A stretch of 64,000 nt of DNA, taken from assembly GCF_000158955.1 (NCBI RefSeq), contig NZ_GG657757.1, positions 5,659,932 through 5,723,931 of the forward strand. The letters are read 5' to 3'. The position numbers and the translations under genes were made by a program. How positions within the stretch are numbered: the stretch's first letter is position 1; each line of letters starts with the position of its first letter. This DNA is from Streptomyces viridochromogenes DSM 40736. GTDB taxonomy: Bacteria > Actinomycetota > Actinomycetes > Streptomycetales > Streptomycetaceae. This document shows, one piece after another, positions 47,628-55,161 of the stretch. The notes below the pieces were generated by a model. That model was not told the origin of the DNA and ran no database searches. It worked only from the letters and a program-made list of their open reading frames with translations.

Positions 47628-49967
47628 CTACTCCGTGCGCAAGCCGTCCGGTCGCATCAGCTTCAGCAGGGGCGGCAGGCTCAGCAGGGTCACCACCAGG
47701 ACGACTGCCGCGCCGATGCCGGTCATCGAGAGCACGCTCGGCCAGTCCACCCGGATCTTCATGTTGGTCATCCGCAGCAGGACCGCCCCCAGGGCCATGC
47801 CCACCGTTGCCGCCAGCAGCAGCCCCAGACCGATCGGGATCGCCGTCTGCCACAGCACCGACAGGCTGAGGGTGCGGCGCCGGGTACCGAAGGCGATCAG
47901 GGCGGAGAGCAGCTTGCGGCGTTCGCGCAACTGCTCCAGCTGTGACACCAGCAGGCTCGCCCCGATCAGTGCCAGCACACACGCGGCTCCGACGGACAGG
48001 CCGGTGCGAATGGTGGCGTAGCGGTCGTTGCGCTCGATGCTGTTCCAGGTCATGGGCTGGGACGTCGGGTCGAGCCGCGCGGCCGTGTTGCGCACGTGGT
48101 CGTAGGCGTCCGCCTTGGAGAGGTCCAGACTCAGGAAGAGCTGTGTGGAGAGATGGGCCTTGAGGCTGCCCGGCAGCGCACCCGGTGTGAGCAGGATGCC
48201 GCCGCGCTCGTTCCCGGTCGGGTCCTCGCGGGGCTGGGCCTGCCGGATGTCCTTCGGCACGGTCCAGGAGACCTCGCGGTCGCCGGACCGGGCAGTGTCC
48301 CCGGCGTCGGCCCACAACGTCGTGCCGGGCTTGGCCAGGTGGTCGCTCTCGCTGTCGTACTGCGAGCCCTTGACCGCGAAGACGTCACCGTCGCGGCAGG
48401 AGGGGAGCGTGGCCACCTCGCGCAGCGACGCGCAGTCGGCCACGGTGATCTGGGCGAAGGAGTCCGGCTCGTCGCGCCGGTCACCGAGATAGACATCGGA
48501 CAGGGCGGTGACCTTGCGCACGCCCTCCGTGTCGCGGTACTCCCCGATGGTGGCCGCGGTGCGGGCACCCTCCGGCACCTCCACGCTCATCTGGGCCCGG
48601 GAGACGTCGTACCGCGAGGACGCGGTGTAGTCGCCCTCCACCCCGGCGAACAGCATCTGCAACGCGATCGCCCCGGCCACCGCCACCGCGATGCCGTTGA
48701 CCATGCGAGCGGCCGCGCCACTGCTCAACTGGAGCCTGCGCACGGCCAGTTGCCAGGCGACCCCGCCCGAGCCCAGCCGGGCCACCACCGTCTCCACGAC
48801 CCACGGCAGCAGCGCCGTCACACCGACGAGCAGCAGCATGACACCGCCGACGACGAGGTACTGGTTGAAGTCCCCCTGGTCGCGGCCCTGCCCGATCATC
48901 GGGTAGAGCATCGCGAGCCCGCCCAGCGGCAGCAGCAGCCGCCACCACAGCCGGCGCCGCGCGGGCTTGGCGGTGCGCACCACGCCGAGCGGCTCGATGA
49001 CCACCCCGCGCAGCGCGAACAGGGTCACCAGCACCGCGGCCGTCGGCACCGCCACGGCGACCAGGGCGGCCAGCAGGGGAGAGGGGTTCAGATAGCTCGG
49101 GAACACACTGACGTGGAACACCTCGGCGGATGCCCCCAGTTGCCGTCCGAGCAGGAAGAACCCGGTGCCGAGGACGAGTCCCAGCACGGAACCGGCGAGC
49201 GCCTCGCCGGCGGCGATCCGGCGGGTCATCCGGCTGTCGGAGCCGACCAGCCGCAGCGCCGCGAGCCTGCGGTCGCGCCGCTCGCCGCCGAACCGTACGG
49301 CCGCGGCGATGAACACGGCGACCGGCATCAGCAGCACCACGAAGACGACCAGGACCAGCAGGAGCAGCACCGGGTCCCAGGGGTCGGACGACCCCAGGTC
49401 GTCGTTGCCGAAGCTGTCGATCCGGGCCCCGCTGGCGGGGCCCTCCAGCCGCTGCTCGAGCCCCTTGCCGCCGGCGAAGAAGGCGAGTTCCTGAGAGCCG
49501 ACCAGACCCTGTTCGCCGATCGTGCCCGAGATCCGGTAGGGCAGCCGCTCCCGCAGCAGTTTCCCGTCGTCGGAGGCGAGCAGCTCCTTGAGTGCGGGGG
49601 AGACGACCATCTCGCCGTCCGCCGGGAACGCCGCGACCCCCGGCGGCCGCGGGGCCTTGGGCCCGTCCGGCTCCAGCAGGCGCCCGCGGACGTCCTGGTC
49701 CCGGTACGTGGTGTCCGCGTCCACGACGAGCAGGGTGTCGTCGGCCTTGGGTATCTCCTGCTGGCTGAAGGTGTGGTCGCTGCGCGCCTCCTCGCGCCGG
49801 TCCCGTTCCGCCAGCGCGTTCGGGATGGCCGTGGTGAGCAGCAGCAGCGCCACACCGAGCCCGACGCCGACAGCCGTCAGCAGCGCCCGGGTCCATCCTT
49901 CGCGTCCGCCCGCGAAGGCGAACCGGGTCCCCATGGCCAGGTCCCGGCTCCACTGCCTGACACTCAT
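47628..49967 (-). CDS. FtsX-like ABC transporter permease
   Basis: Membrane protein of 779 residues of the MacB/FtsX type: N-terminal helix (LLTAVGVGLGVALLLLTTA), a large extracytoplasmic domain, three helices (near VLLLLVLVVFVVLLMPVAVF), a second half repeating this plan and a final helix group ending LSLPPLLKLM. The two-half duplicated layout is usual for exporters of peptides, lipids or antibiotics in actinobacteria. Its start overlaps the stop of the ATPase gene by 4 bases, so they form one transporter, controlled by the PadR gene in the same operon. Substrate unknown. Confidence 0.92.
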   Translation of the reverse strand: MSVRQWSRDLAMGTRFAFAGGREGWTRALLTAVGVGLGVALLLLTTAIPNALAERDRREEARSDHTFSQQEIPKADDTLLVVDADTTYRDQDVRGRLLEPDGPKAPRPPGVAAFPADGEMVVSPALKELLASDDGKLLRERLPYRISGTIGEQGLVGSQELAFFAGGKGLEQRLEGPASGARIDSFGNDDLGSSDPWDPVLLLLVLVVFVVLLMPVAVFIAAAVRFGGERRDRRLAALRLVGSDSRMTRRIAAGEALAGSVLGLVLGTGFFLLGRQLGASAEVFHVSVFPSYLNPSPLLAALVAVAVPTAAVLVTLFALRGVVIEPLGVVRTAKPARRRLWWRLLLPLGGLAMLYPMIGQGRDQGDFNQYLVVGGVMLLLVGVTALLPWVVETVVARLGSGGVAWQLAVRRLQLSSGAAARMVNGIAVAVAGAIALQMLFAGVEGDYTASSRYDVSRAQMSVEVPEGARTAATIGEYRDTEGVRKVTALSDVYLGDRRDEPDSFAQITVADCASLREVATLPSCRDGDVFAVKGSQYDSESDHLAKPGTTLWADAGDTARSGDREVSWTVPKDIRQAQPREDPTGNERGGILLTPGALPGSLKAHLSTQLFLSLDLSKADAYDHVRNTAARLDPTSQPMTWNSIERNDRYATIRTGLSVGAACVLALIGASLLVSQLEQLRERRKLLSALIAFGTRRRTLSLSVLWQTAIPIGLGLLLAATVGMALGAVLLRMTNMKIRVDWPSVLSMTGIGAAVVLVVTLLSLPPLLKLMRPDGLRTE

Positions 49968-50653
49968 ACGACCCGCTCCATGTCCCGCGACCTGCCGTCC
50001 CGTACGACGATCTCGCGGTCGGAGTACGCGGCCACCCGGGCCTCGTGGGTGACGAGCACCACGGCCGCGTTGGTGGACCGGGCGGCCTCCGTGAGCAGTT
50101 CCATCACGCGCTCGCCGTTGAGCGAGTCGAGCGCGCCGGTCGGCTCGTCGGCGAACAGCACGCGCGGGTCGGTGACCAGCGCGCGGGCGACTGCGACCCG
50201 CTGCCCCTGACCGCCGGACACCTCGCCGGGCCGCTTCTTGCGCAGGTCGTCGACCTCCAGCCGTTCCATCCAGCCGAGCGCCGTCCGCTCGGCCGCCTTG
50301 CGGGACGACCCGTTCAGCCGCAGCGGCAGCGCGACGTTCTCCACGCAGGTGAGTTCCGGCACGAGCTGCCCGAACTGGAAGACGAAGCCGAACTCCGAGC
50401 GGCGCAGCGCACTGCGCTCGGAGTCACTCATCGAGGTCACCTCGCGCCCGTTGTACGTGATCGAGCCCGAGTCGGGCGTCACGATCCCGGCGAGACAGTG
50501 CAGCAGCGTCGACTTGCCCGAGCCGGACGGCCCCATCACGGCGACGACCTCGCCCGGGTGGATCGAGAACTCGGCGCCGTCGAGCGCGGTGGTCGGCCCG
50601 TAGGTCTTGCGCAGGTCCTGGGCGATGAGCAGCGAACCAGCGGGATGGGTCAC
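49964..50653 (-). CDS. ABC transporter ATPase (LolD/MacB type)
   Basis: Cytoplasmic ATPase of 229 residues. Walker A GPSGSGKSTLLHCLAG, Q-loop FGFVFQFGQLVPELT, signature SGGQGQRVAVARAL, Walker B PRVLFADEPTGALDS, then VLVTHEARVAAYSDR. All motifs intact. ATG 50653 overlaps the PadR stop. With the permease and PadR it forms a three-gene operon; such operons often confer resistance to a compound that PadR senses. The compound is not evident. Confidence 0.95.
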   Translation of the reverse strand: MTHPAGSLLIAQDLRKTYGPTTALDGAEFSIHPGEVVAVMGPSGSGKSTLLHCLAGIVTPDSGSITYNGREVTSMSDSERSALRRSEFGFVFQFGQLVPELTCVENVALPLRLNGSSRKAAERTALGWMERLEVDDLRKKRPGEVSGGQGQRVAVARALVTDPRVLFADEPTGALDSLNGERVMELLTEAARSTNAAVVLVTHEARVAAYSDREIVVRDGRSRDMERVV

Positions 50654-51174
50654 CGGGTCACCGCCTCACGGAGCTTGTCCAGCCGGGCCGCGGTCAGCTC
50701 CAGCCAGCGCAGGTCCGCCTCCAGGTGGAAGAGCGCGTGGTCGCAGATGAGCTGGTCCGCCAGATCGCCCTTGCGCTTGCGGTCGGTGAGGATCCGCATG
50801 CTGCGCAGGTGCTCGGAGCGCTGGGTGTCGAGGATGTCGCCGGCGTCGCGGCGGGTGAGCAGCGCGAGGACGACCTTGGTGTAGAGGGTCGACTGGAGGT
50901 AGGGCTCCGGCTTCTCGGGCGTCGCCAGCCAGCGCTCGACGTCGGTGATACCGGCCTCGGTGATCGCGTACCGCTTGCGCTCGGGCCCGCCGCCCGCCTC
51001 GATGCCGTCGACCTCGACGAGCCCGTTCTTCAGCAGGCGGGACATCGTCGAGTAGACCTGGCCGTAGTGCAGCGGCCGGTCGTGACCGAACTTCTCGTCG
51101 AAGGCCCGCTTGAGGTCGTAACCGTGCCGCGGGCCGGACTCCAGGAGTCCCAGGAGAGTGTGACCGATGGACAT
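50650..51174 (-). CDS. PadR-family transcriptional regulator
   Basis: Regulator of 174 residues. N-terminal winged helix (IGHTLLGLLESGPRHGYDLK, HYGQVYSTMSRLLKNGLVEV, KRYAITEAG) and a C-terminal helical dimer domain (LYTKVVLALLTRRDAGD). Starts at ATG 51174. There is no ribosome site; TACAGT at 51188-51183 forms a -10 that places transcription near the ATG, so the mRNA is probably leaderless. Upstream repeats of TGTATAC are its likely operator. It should repress its own operon with the ABC exporter. Confidence 0.93.
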   Translation of the reverse strand: MSIGHTLLGLLESGPRHGYDLKRAFDEKFGHDRPLHYGQVYSTMSRLLKNGLVEVDGIEAGGGPERKRYAITEAGITDVERWLATPEKPEPYLQSTLYTKVVLALLTRRDAGDILDTQRSEHLRSMRILTDRKRKGDLADQLICDHALFHLEADLRWLELTAARLDKLREAVTR

Positions 51175-51183
51175 GCCCAGGAC

Positions 51184-51216
51184 TGTACACGGGGTGTATA
51201 CGCGGCATGTATACGC
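51184..51216. promoter_or_regulatory. Probable PadR operator
   Basis: TGTACAC (51184), TGTATACGC (51195) and TGTATACGC (51208) occur in 33 bases directly over the promoter of the PadR-ABC operon. GTATAC is self-complementary, so dimers could bind each unit. Confidence 0.65.
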
Positions 51217-51313
51217 CGAGTGTGCAGATCGTGTCCGGCGGTGCGGGCGTGCAGGTGAACGCCTGTTGTCACGGTTCCGCAACAGCGGTCACGGTGCTCG
51301 GGGACGAGGTCGT

Positions 51314-51574
51314 TCAGTCCGGCGGGGGCCCGCCGGCGGAGCCCCCGGGCGGCCGGCCGCGCCGGGGGATGGGCCCGGTCTCCCGCGGCAACCGCCCCGC
51401 CTCGGCCAACGCCTTGCGCAGCAGGAACTCGATCTGTGCGTTGGCCGACCGCAGCTCGTCCCCGGCCCATCGCGCGAGCGCCTCGTACACCGCCGGGTCC
51501 AGCCGCAGCAGCACCTGCTTGCGCTGCTGCTGCGGCCGGCGCCGCGAACCCGGACCTTCGGGAGGGACCGTCAC
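51314..51574 (-). CDS. Small ribbon-helix-helix-like protein
   Basis: Protein of 86 residues. The middle (QVLLRLDPAVYEALARWAGD, then ELRSANAQIEFLLRKALAEA) matches a ribbon-helix-helix fold (Arc/MetJ type): a short beta strand and two helices. Tails are Pro/Arg-rich (SRRRPQQQRKQ, RRGRPPGG). GTG 51574 overlaps the SPFH stop (GTGA), so translation is coupled. In Streptomyces such proteins commonly follow SPFH genes. It probably represses the operon through the palindrome at 52561; that is inference. Confidence 0.8.
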   Translation of the reverse strand: MTVPPEGPGSRRRPQQQRKQVLLRLDPAVYEALARWAGDELRSANAQIEFLLRKALAEAGRLPRETGPIPRRGRPPGGSAGGPPPD

Positions 51575-52506
51575 TGGTAGAGGGACCCGGTGTTGAGGAC
51601 CGGCTGCGCGGCGCGGTCTCCGCACAGCACGACCATGAGGTTGGAGACCATGGTCGCCTTCCGCTCGGAGTCCAGCTCCACGATGTCCCGCTCGGTGATC
51701 CGGGCGATCGCGGCCTCGACCATGCCCACGGCTCCGTCCACGATCTGCCGCCGCGCGGCGACGACCGCTCCGGCCTGCTGCCGCTGGAGCATCGCCGAGG
51801 CGATCTCGGGGGCGTACGCGAGGTGCGTGAAGCGCGACTCGATGATCTGCACCCCGGCGGCCTCCACGCGCGCGTGCAGTTCGACGGCGAGCTTCTCGGT
51901 GATCTCCTCGGCGTTGCCGCGCAGGGAGAGGCCGTCCTCCTCGTGGGCGTCGTAGGGGTACTCGATGGCGATGTGCCGCACGGCCGCCTCGGTCTGGGTG
52001 GAGACGAACTCGATGTAGTCGTCCACCTCGAAGGTGGCCTGCGCGGTGTCCTCGACGCGCCAGACCACGACCGCGGCGAGCTCGATCGGGTTGCCGTAGG
52101 CGTCGTTGACCTTCAGGACTGCGGTCTCGTGGTTGCGGACACGCGTCGAGATCTTCGTACGCGTGGTGAAGGGGTTCACCCAGCGCAGGCCGTCCTGCCG
52201 GATCGTCCCCCGGTAACGGCCGAAGAGCTGGACCACCCGGGCCTCGCCGGGCGCCACCATGTTCAGCCCGCACATGGCCAGGAAGGCCGCGAGGGCGACC
52301 AGGATGCCGGCGACGATCAGCGCGGCCTTCGCCCCGGCCCCGGCCACCGAGGTGGCGGTCGCGATCAGCCCGGCGCCGGTCAGCAGTCCGAGCAGGCCGA
52401 GGAGCAGGGCGAGCCCGCCGCCGATGCTGTGCGCGGTGAACTCCCGCACGCGGGGCGCCGGCATCTCTGGCACGTCGGCCGTGACCTGCGGTTTCGATGT
52501 GGACAT
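51571..52506 (-). CDS. SPFH/band-7 (stomatin/prohibitin-like) membrane protein
   Basis: Protein of 311 residues. Two N-terminal helices (GLALLLGLLGLLTGAGLIAT, ALIVAGILVALAAFLAMCG) anchor a SPFH domain (MVAPGEARVVQLFGRYRGTI, GLRWVNPFTTRTKISTRVRN, ELAAVVVWRVEDTAQATFEV), followed by a coiled-coil part (VAARRQIVDGAVGMVEAA). It probably forms large ring-like membrane assemblies. Starts at ATG 52506, with the palindrome AAGTGATATCACTT upstream at 52561-52574 and no gene between. Function not known in detail. Confidence 0.9.
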   Translation of the reverse strand: MSTSKPQVTADVPEMPAPRVREFTAHSIGGGLALLLGLLGLLTGAGLIATATSVAGAGAKAALIVAGILVALAAFLAMCGLNMVAPGEARVVQLFGRYRGTIRQDGLRWVNPFTTRTKISTRVRNHETAVLKVNDAYGNPIELAAVVVWRVEDTAQATFEVDDYIEFVSTQTEAAVRHIAIEYPYDAHEEDGLSLRGNAEEITEKLAVELHARVEAAGVQIIESRFTHLAYAPEIASAMLQRQQAGAVVAARRQIVDGAVGMVEAAIARITERDIVELDSERKATMVSNLMVVLCGDRAAQPVLNTGSLYQ

Positions 52507-52560
52507 GGGTGATCCCCCGGTTCTCCTGGGAAGCCGCTTCTGCCTGGCTTCCGCCTATCT

Positions 52561-52574
52561 AAGTGATATCACTT
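52561..52574. promoter_or_regulatory. Perfect 14-bp palindrome upstream of the SPFH gene
   Basis: AAGTGATATCACTT reads the same on both strands and lies 55 bases before the SPFH start, in a local AT-rich patch. An operator, possibly for the ribbon-helix-helix protein in the same operon. Confidence 0.7.
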
Positions 52575-52741
52575 TTTCGGGTTCTGGCAACCCTGTGGGT
52601 GTCTGGAACGTCGGTTCCGGTGGGGATGGGTGCTGATTGTCACGTCCGCAAAGGGCCGGATCGACAGCCCTATCTCTTATCTCCCGGTGTTAGCTTTCTG
52701 AGCTGACCTGAGCGGCGAACCTGTGTGACTTGTGAGCACAC

Positions 52742-55060
52742 ATGAACGAAGCGGAGCAGATCGGACTCATGGGACGAGCGGAAGACAGACGCGCCCGACA
52801 GCGCGGTGGGCGCCGGGCGGCACCCAAGAGCCACCGTTCGTCGGCCGCGGTCGGGAAGAGCGGCATACGCAGGCTCTTCACCTGGAAGAAGATCCTCGGC
52901 ACCTTCTTCGCCCTGTGCCTGCTCGGCATGGGCGCCTTCATCGTGCTGTACATGGTGATCGGCATCCCCGAGGGGAACGCCGACGCCAAGCGGCAGAGCA
53001 ACATCTACCAGTACAGCGACGGTTCGATCATGGCCCGGGACGGCAAGGTCAACCGCGAGGTCGTCGACCTGTCGAGGGTCCCCAAGGACGTGCGGCGCAC
53101 CTTCGTCGCGGCCGAGAACAAGACCTTCTACAAGGACGCGGGCGTCGACCTCAAGGGCACCGCCCGCGGCCTGTTCAACACGCTCTCCGGCCGTGGCTCG
53201 CAGGGCGGTTCGACGATCACCCAGCAGTACGTCAAGAACTACTACCTGTCCCAGGAACAGACCGTCTCGCGCAAGCTGAAGGAACTGGTCATCTCGCTGA
53301 AGCTGGACCGGGAGAAGTCCAAGGACTACATCCTCGCCGGCTACATCAACACCAGTTACTACGGCCGCAACGCCTACGGCATCCAGGCCGCCGCCCAGGC
53401 CTACTACCGCACCGACGCCGAGAAGCTCACGGTCGAGCAGGGCGCCTACCTCGCCGCGCTGCTCCAGGCCCCCAGCCAGTACGACTGGGCGGTCGCCTCG
53501 GAGGGCGGTAAGAAGCTGGTGAAGGCGCGCTGGAACTACGTCCTGGACAACATGGTCGAGGAGGGCTGGCTCAGCCGGTCCGAGCGCGCCGGCATGAAGT
53601 TCCCGGTGCCCAAGGAGCCCAAGCCCGCCCCCGGCATGGAGGGCCAGAAGGGCTACCTGGTCAACGCGGCCAACGCGACACTGGAGAAGCAGCTCGTCGC
53701 GGAGGGCACCGCGAGCAGCCGCAAGGAAGCCGAGGCGATGGTCGGCGCCGGAGGCTGGACCGTCACGCTCAACATCGACAAGAAGAAGCAGGCGGCGCTG
53801 GAGAAGTCCGTCAAGCAGCAGCTGACCAGCAAGCTCGACCCCGACAAGCGCAAGGTCGACGCGTACATCCAGGCGGGTGCCGCGTCCGTGAACCCGAAGA
53901 CGGGCGCCGTGGTCGCGATGTACGGCGGCCAGGACTACTTCAAGCACTGGACCAACAACGCCACCCGCACCGACTACCAGCCCGCCTCCACCTTCAAGCC
54001 GGTCATCCTGGCCGCCGCCCTGGAGGAGCAGGCGAAGACGCAGGACGGCGACCCGATCACCGCGAGCACGGTCTACGACGGCACGAGCAAGCGCCAGGTC
54101 ATGGACAACGGCAGCAAGGTCGGCTTCGCCCCCGAGAACGAGGACGACAAGGACTACGGCCCGATCTCCGTCCAGACGGCGATGAACAAGTCCGTCAACT
54201 CCGTCTTCGCGCAGATGGGTGTCGACGTCGGCATGTCCGAGGTGGTGAAGGTCGCCGGCAAGCTGGGCATGGACACCGAGAACATGGAGGCCGTGCCCGC
54301 CCAGACCCTGGGCAGCATGGGCGCCAGCCCCCTGCAGATGGCCGGTGTCTACGCGACCCTCGACAACCACGGCAAGAAGGTCACGCCGGCCGTCGTGAAG
54401 TCGGCGGAGCACCTGAACCACACCGTGACCATGCCCGATCCCGTCGGAGACCAGGTCATCAGCCCCGAGGCCGCCGACTCGGTGACCTCGGTCCTGACCG
54501 GTGTGGTCGACGACGGCACCGCCCAGGAGTCCGTGCGCAACAACCCGGGGCGCGACGGCCAGCAGGTCGCGGGCAAGACGGGTACGTCCGACAACAACAA
54601 GTCGGCCTGGTTCACCGGCTACACACCGAACCTGGTCACCTCGGTCGGCCTGTTCGGCGAGGACACCAAGCCTCCCTACAAGCACATGCCGATGTACAAG
54701 GCGGCCGGCGAGCCCCGGATCAACGGCGGCGGCTTCCCGGCGCAGATCTGGGCCGGCTACACCTTCGGCGTGATGGGCGAGGTCACCAAGTTCGACCTGG
54801 ACACCCAGCAGGGCGCGGCCGTCAAGCCGACGTGGACGCCGACGCCCACGCAGGAGCCGACGACCGAGGAGCCCACGCAGGAGCCGACGACCGAGGAGCC
54901 GTCGTCGTCCCCGCCGCCGACGACGGAGGAACCGAGCAGCACACCGCCGACGAGCCCGTCGACGACACCGCCCACCTTCTCGCCGCCGGCGAGTCCGGGT
55001 ACGTCACCGCCGACCGACGGCGACCCGTTCGACCCGGTCGGGCGGGGCGACGAAGGGTAG
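52742..55060 (+). CDS. Bifunctional class A penicillin-binding protein
   Basis: Peptidoglycan synthase of 772 residues. A cytoplasmic basic tail (50 residues), one helix (LGTFFALCLLGMGAFIVLYM), a GT51 glycosyltransferase domain (catalytic Glu125 in AAENKTF, then RGSQGGSTITQQYVKNYYLS), and a transpeptidase domain with all three motifs: S416-T-F-K419, S484-V-N and K612-T-G. The C-terminal 80 residues are Pro/Thr/Glu/Ser-rich. In the GT51 motif the usual EDRRF/EDRTF is ENKTF here. ATG 52742 has no clear ribosome site. Monocistronic, with a terminator after it. Confidence 0.95.
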   Translation: MNEAEQIGLMGRAEDRRARQRGGRRAAPKSHRSSAAVGKSGIRRLFTWKKILGTFFALCLLGMGAFIVLYMVIGIPEGNADAKRQSNIYQYSDGSIMARDGKVNREVVDLSRVPKDVRRTFVAAENKTFYKDAGVDLKGTARGLFNTLSGRGSQGGSTITQQYVKNYYLSQEQTVSRKLKELVISLKLDREKSKDYILAGYINTSYYGRNAYGIQAAAQAYYRTDAEKLTVEQGAYLAALLQAPSQYDWAVASEGGKKLVKARWNYVLDNMVEEGWLSRSERAGMKFPVPKEPKPAPGMEGQKGYLVNAANATLEKQLVAEGTASSRKEAEAMVGAGGWTVTLNIDKKKQAALEKSVKQQLTSKLDPDKRKVDAYIQAGAASVNPKTGAVVAMYGGQDYFKHWTNNATRTDYQPASTFKPVILAAALEEQAKTQDGDPITASTVYDGTSKRQVMDNGSKVGFAPENEDDKDYGPISVQTAMNKSVNSVFAQMGVDVGMSEVVKVAGKLGMDTENMEAVPAQTLGSMGASPLQMAGVYATLDNHGKKVTPAVVKSAEHLNHTVTMPDPVGDQVISPEAADSVTSVLTGVVDDGTAQESVRNNPGRDGQQVAGKTGTSDNNKSAWFTGYTPNLVTSVGLFGEDTKPPYKHMPMYKAAGEPRINGGGFPAQIWAGYTFGVMGEVTKFDLDTQQGAAVKPTWTPTPTQEPTTEEPTQEPTTEEPSSSPPPTTEEPSSTPPTSPSTTPPTFSPPASPGTSPPTDGDPFDPVGRGDEG

Positions 55061-55070
55061 GAGACGCGCG

Positions 55071-55100
55071 AAGGGCGCCCGGTCGACACCGGGCGCCCTT
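55071..55100. terminator. Terminator between the PBP and SpoIIE-type genes
   Basis: AAGGGCGCCCGGT, loop CGAC, ACCGGGCGCCCTT: perfect 13-bp stem between convergent genes. Confidence 0.88.
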
Positions 55101-55161
55101 GTGCTGTGCGGCGCTGTCGTCGGGCGGTCCCGTGCCGGTCGCCGTCACGAGGCCGAGACGG

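Noticed and set aside
48096..50210. 704-codon plus-strand frame
   Set aside because: Antisense to the ABC permease and ATPase.
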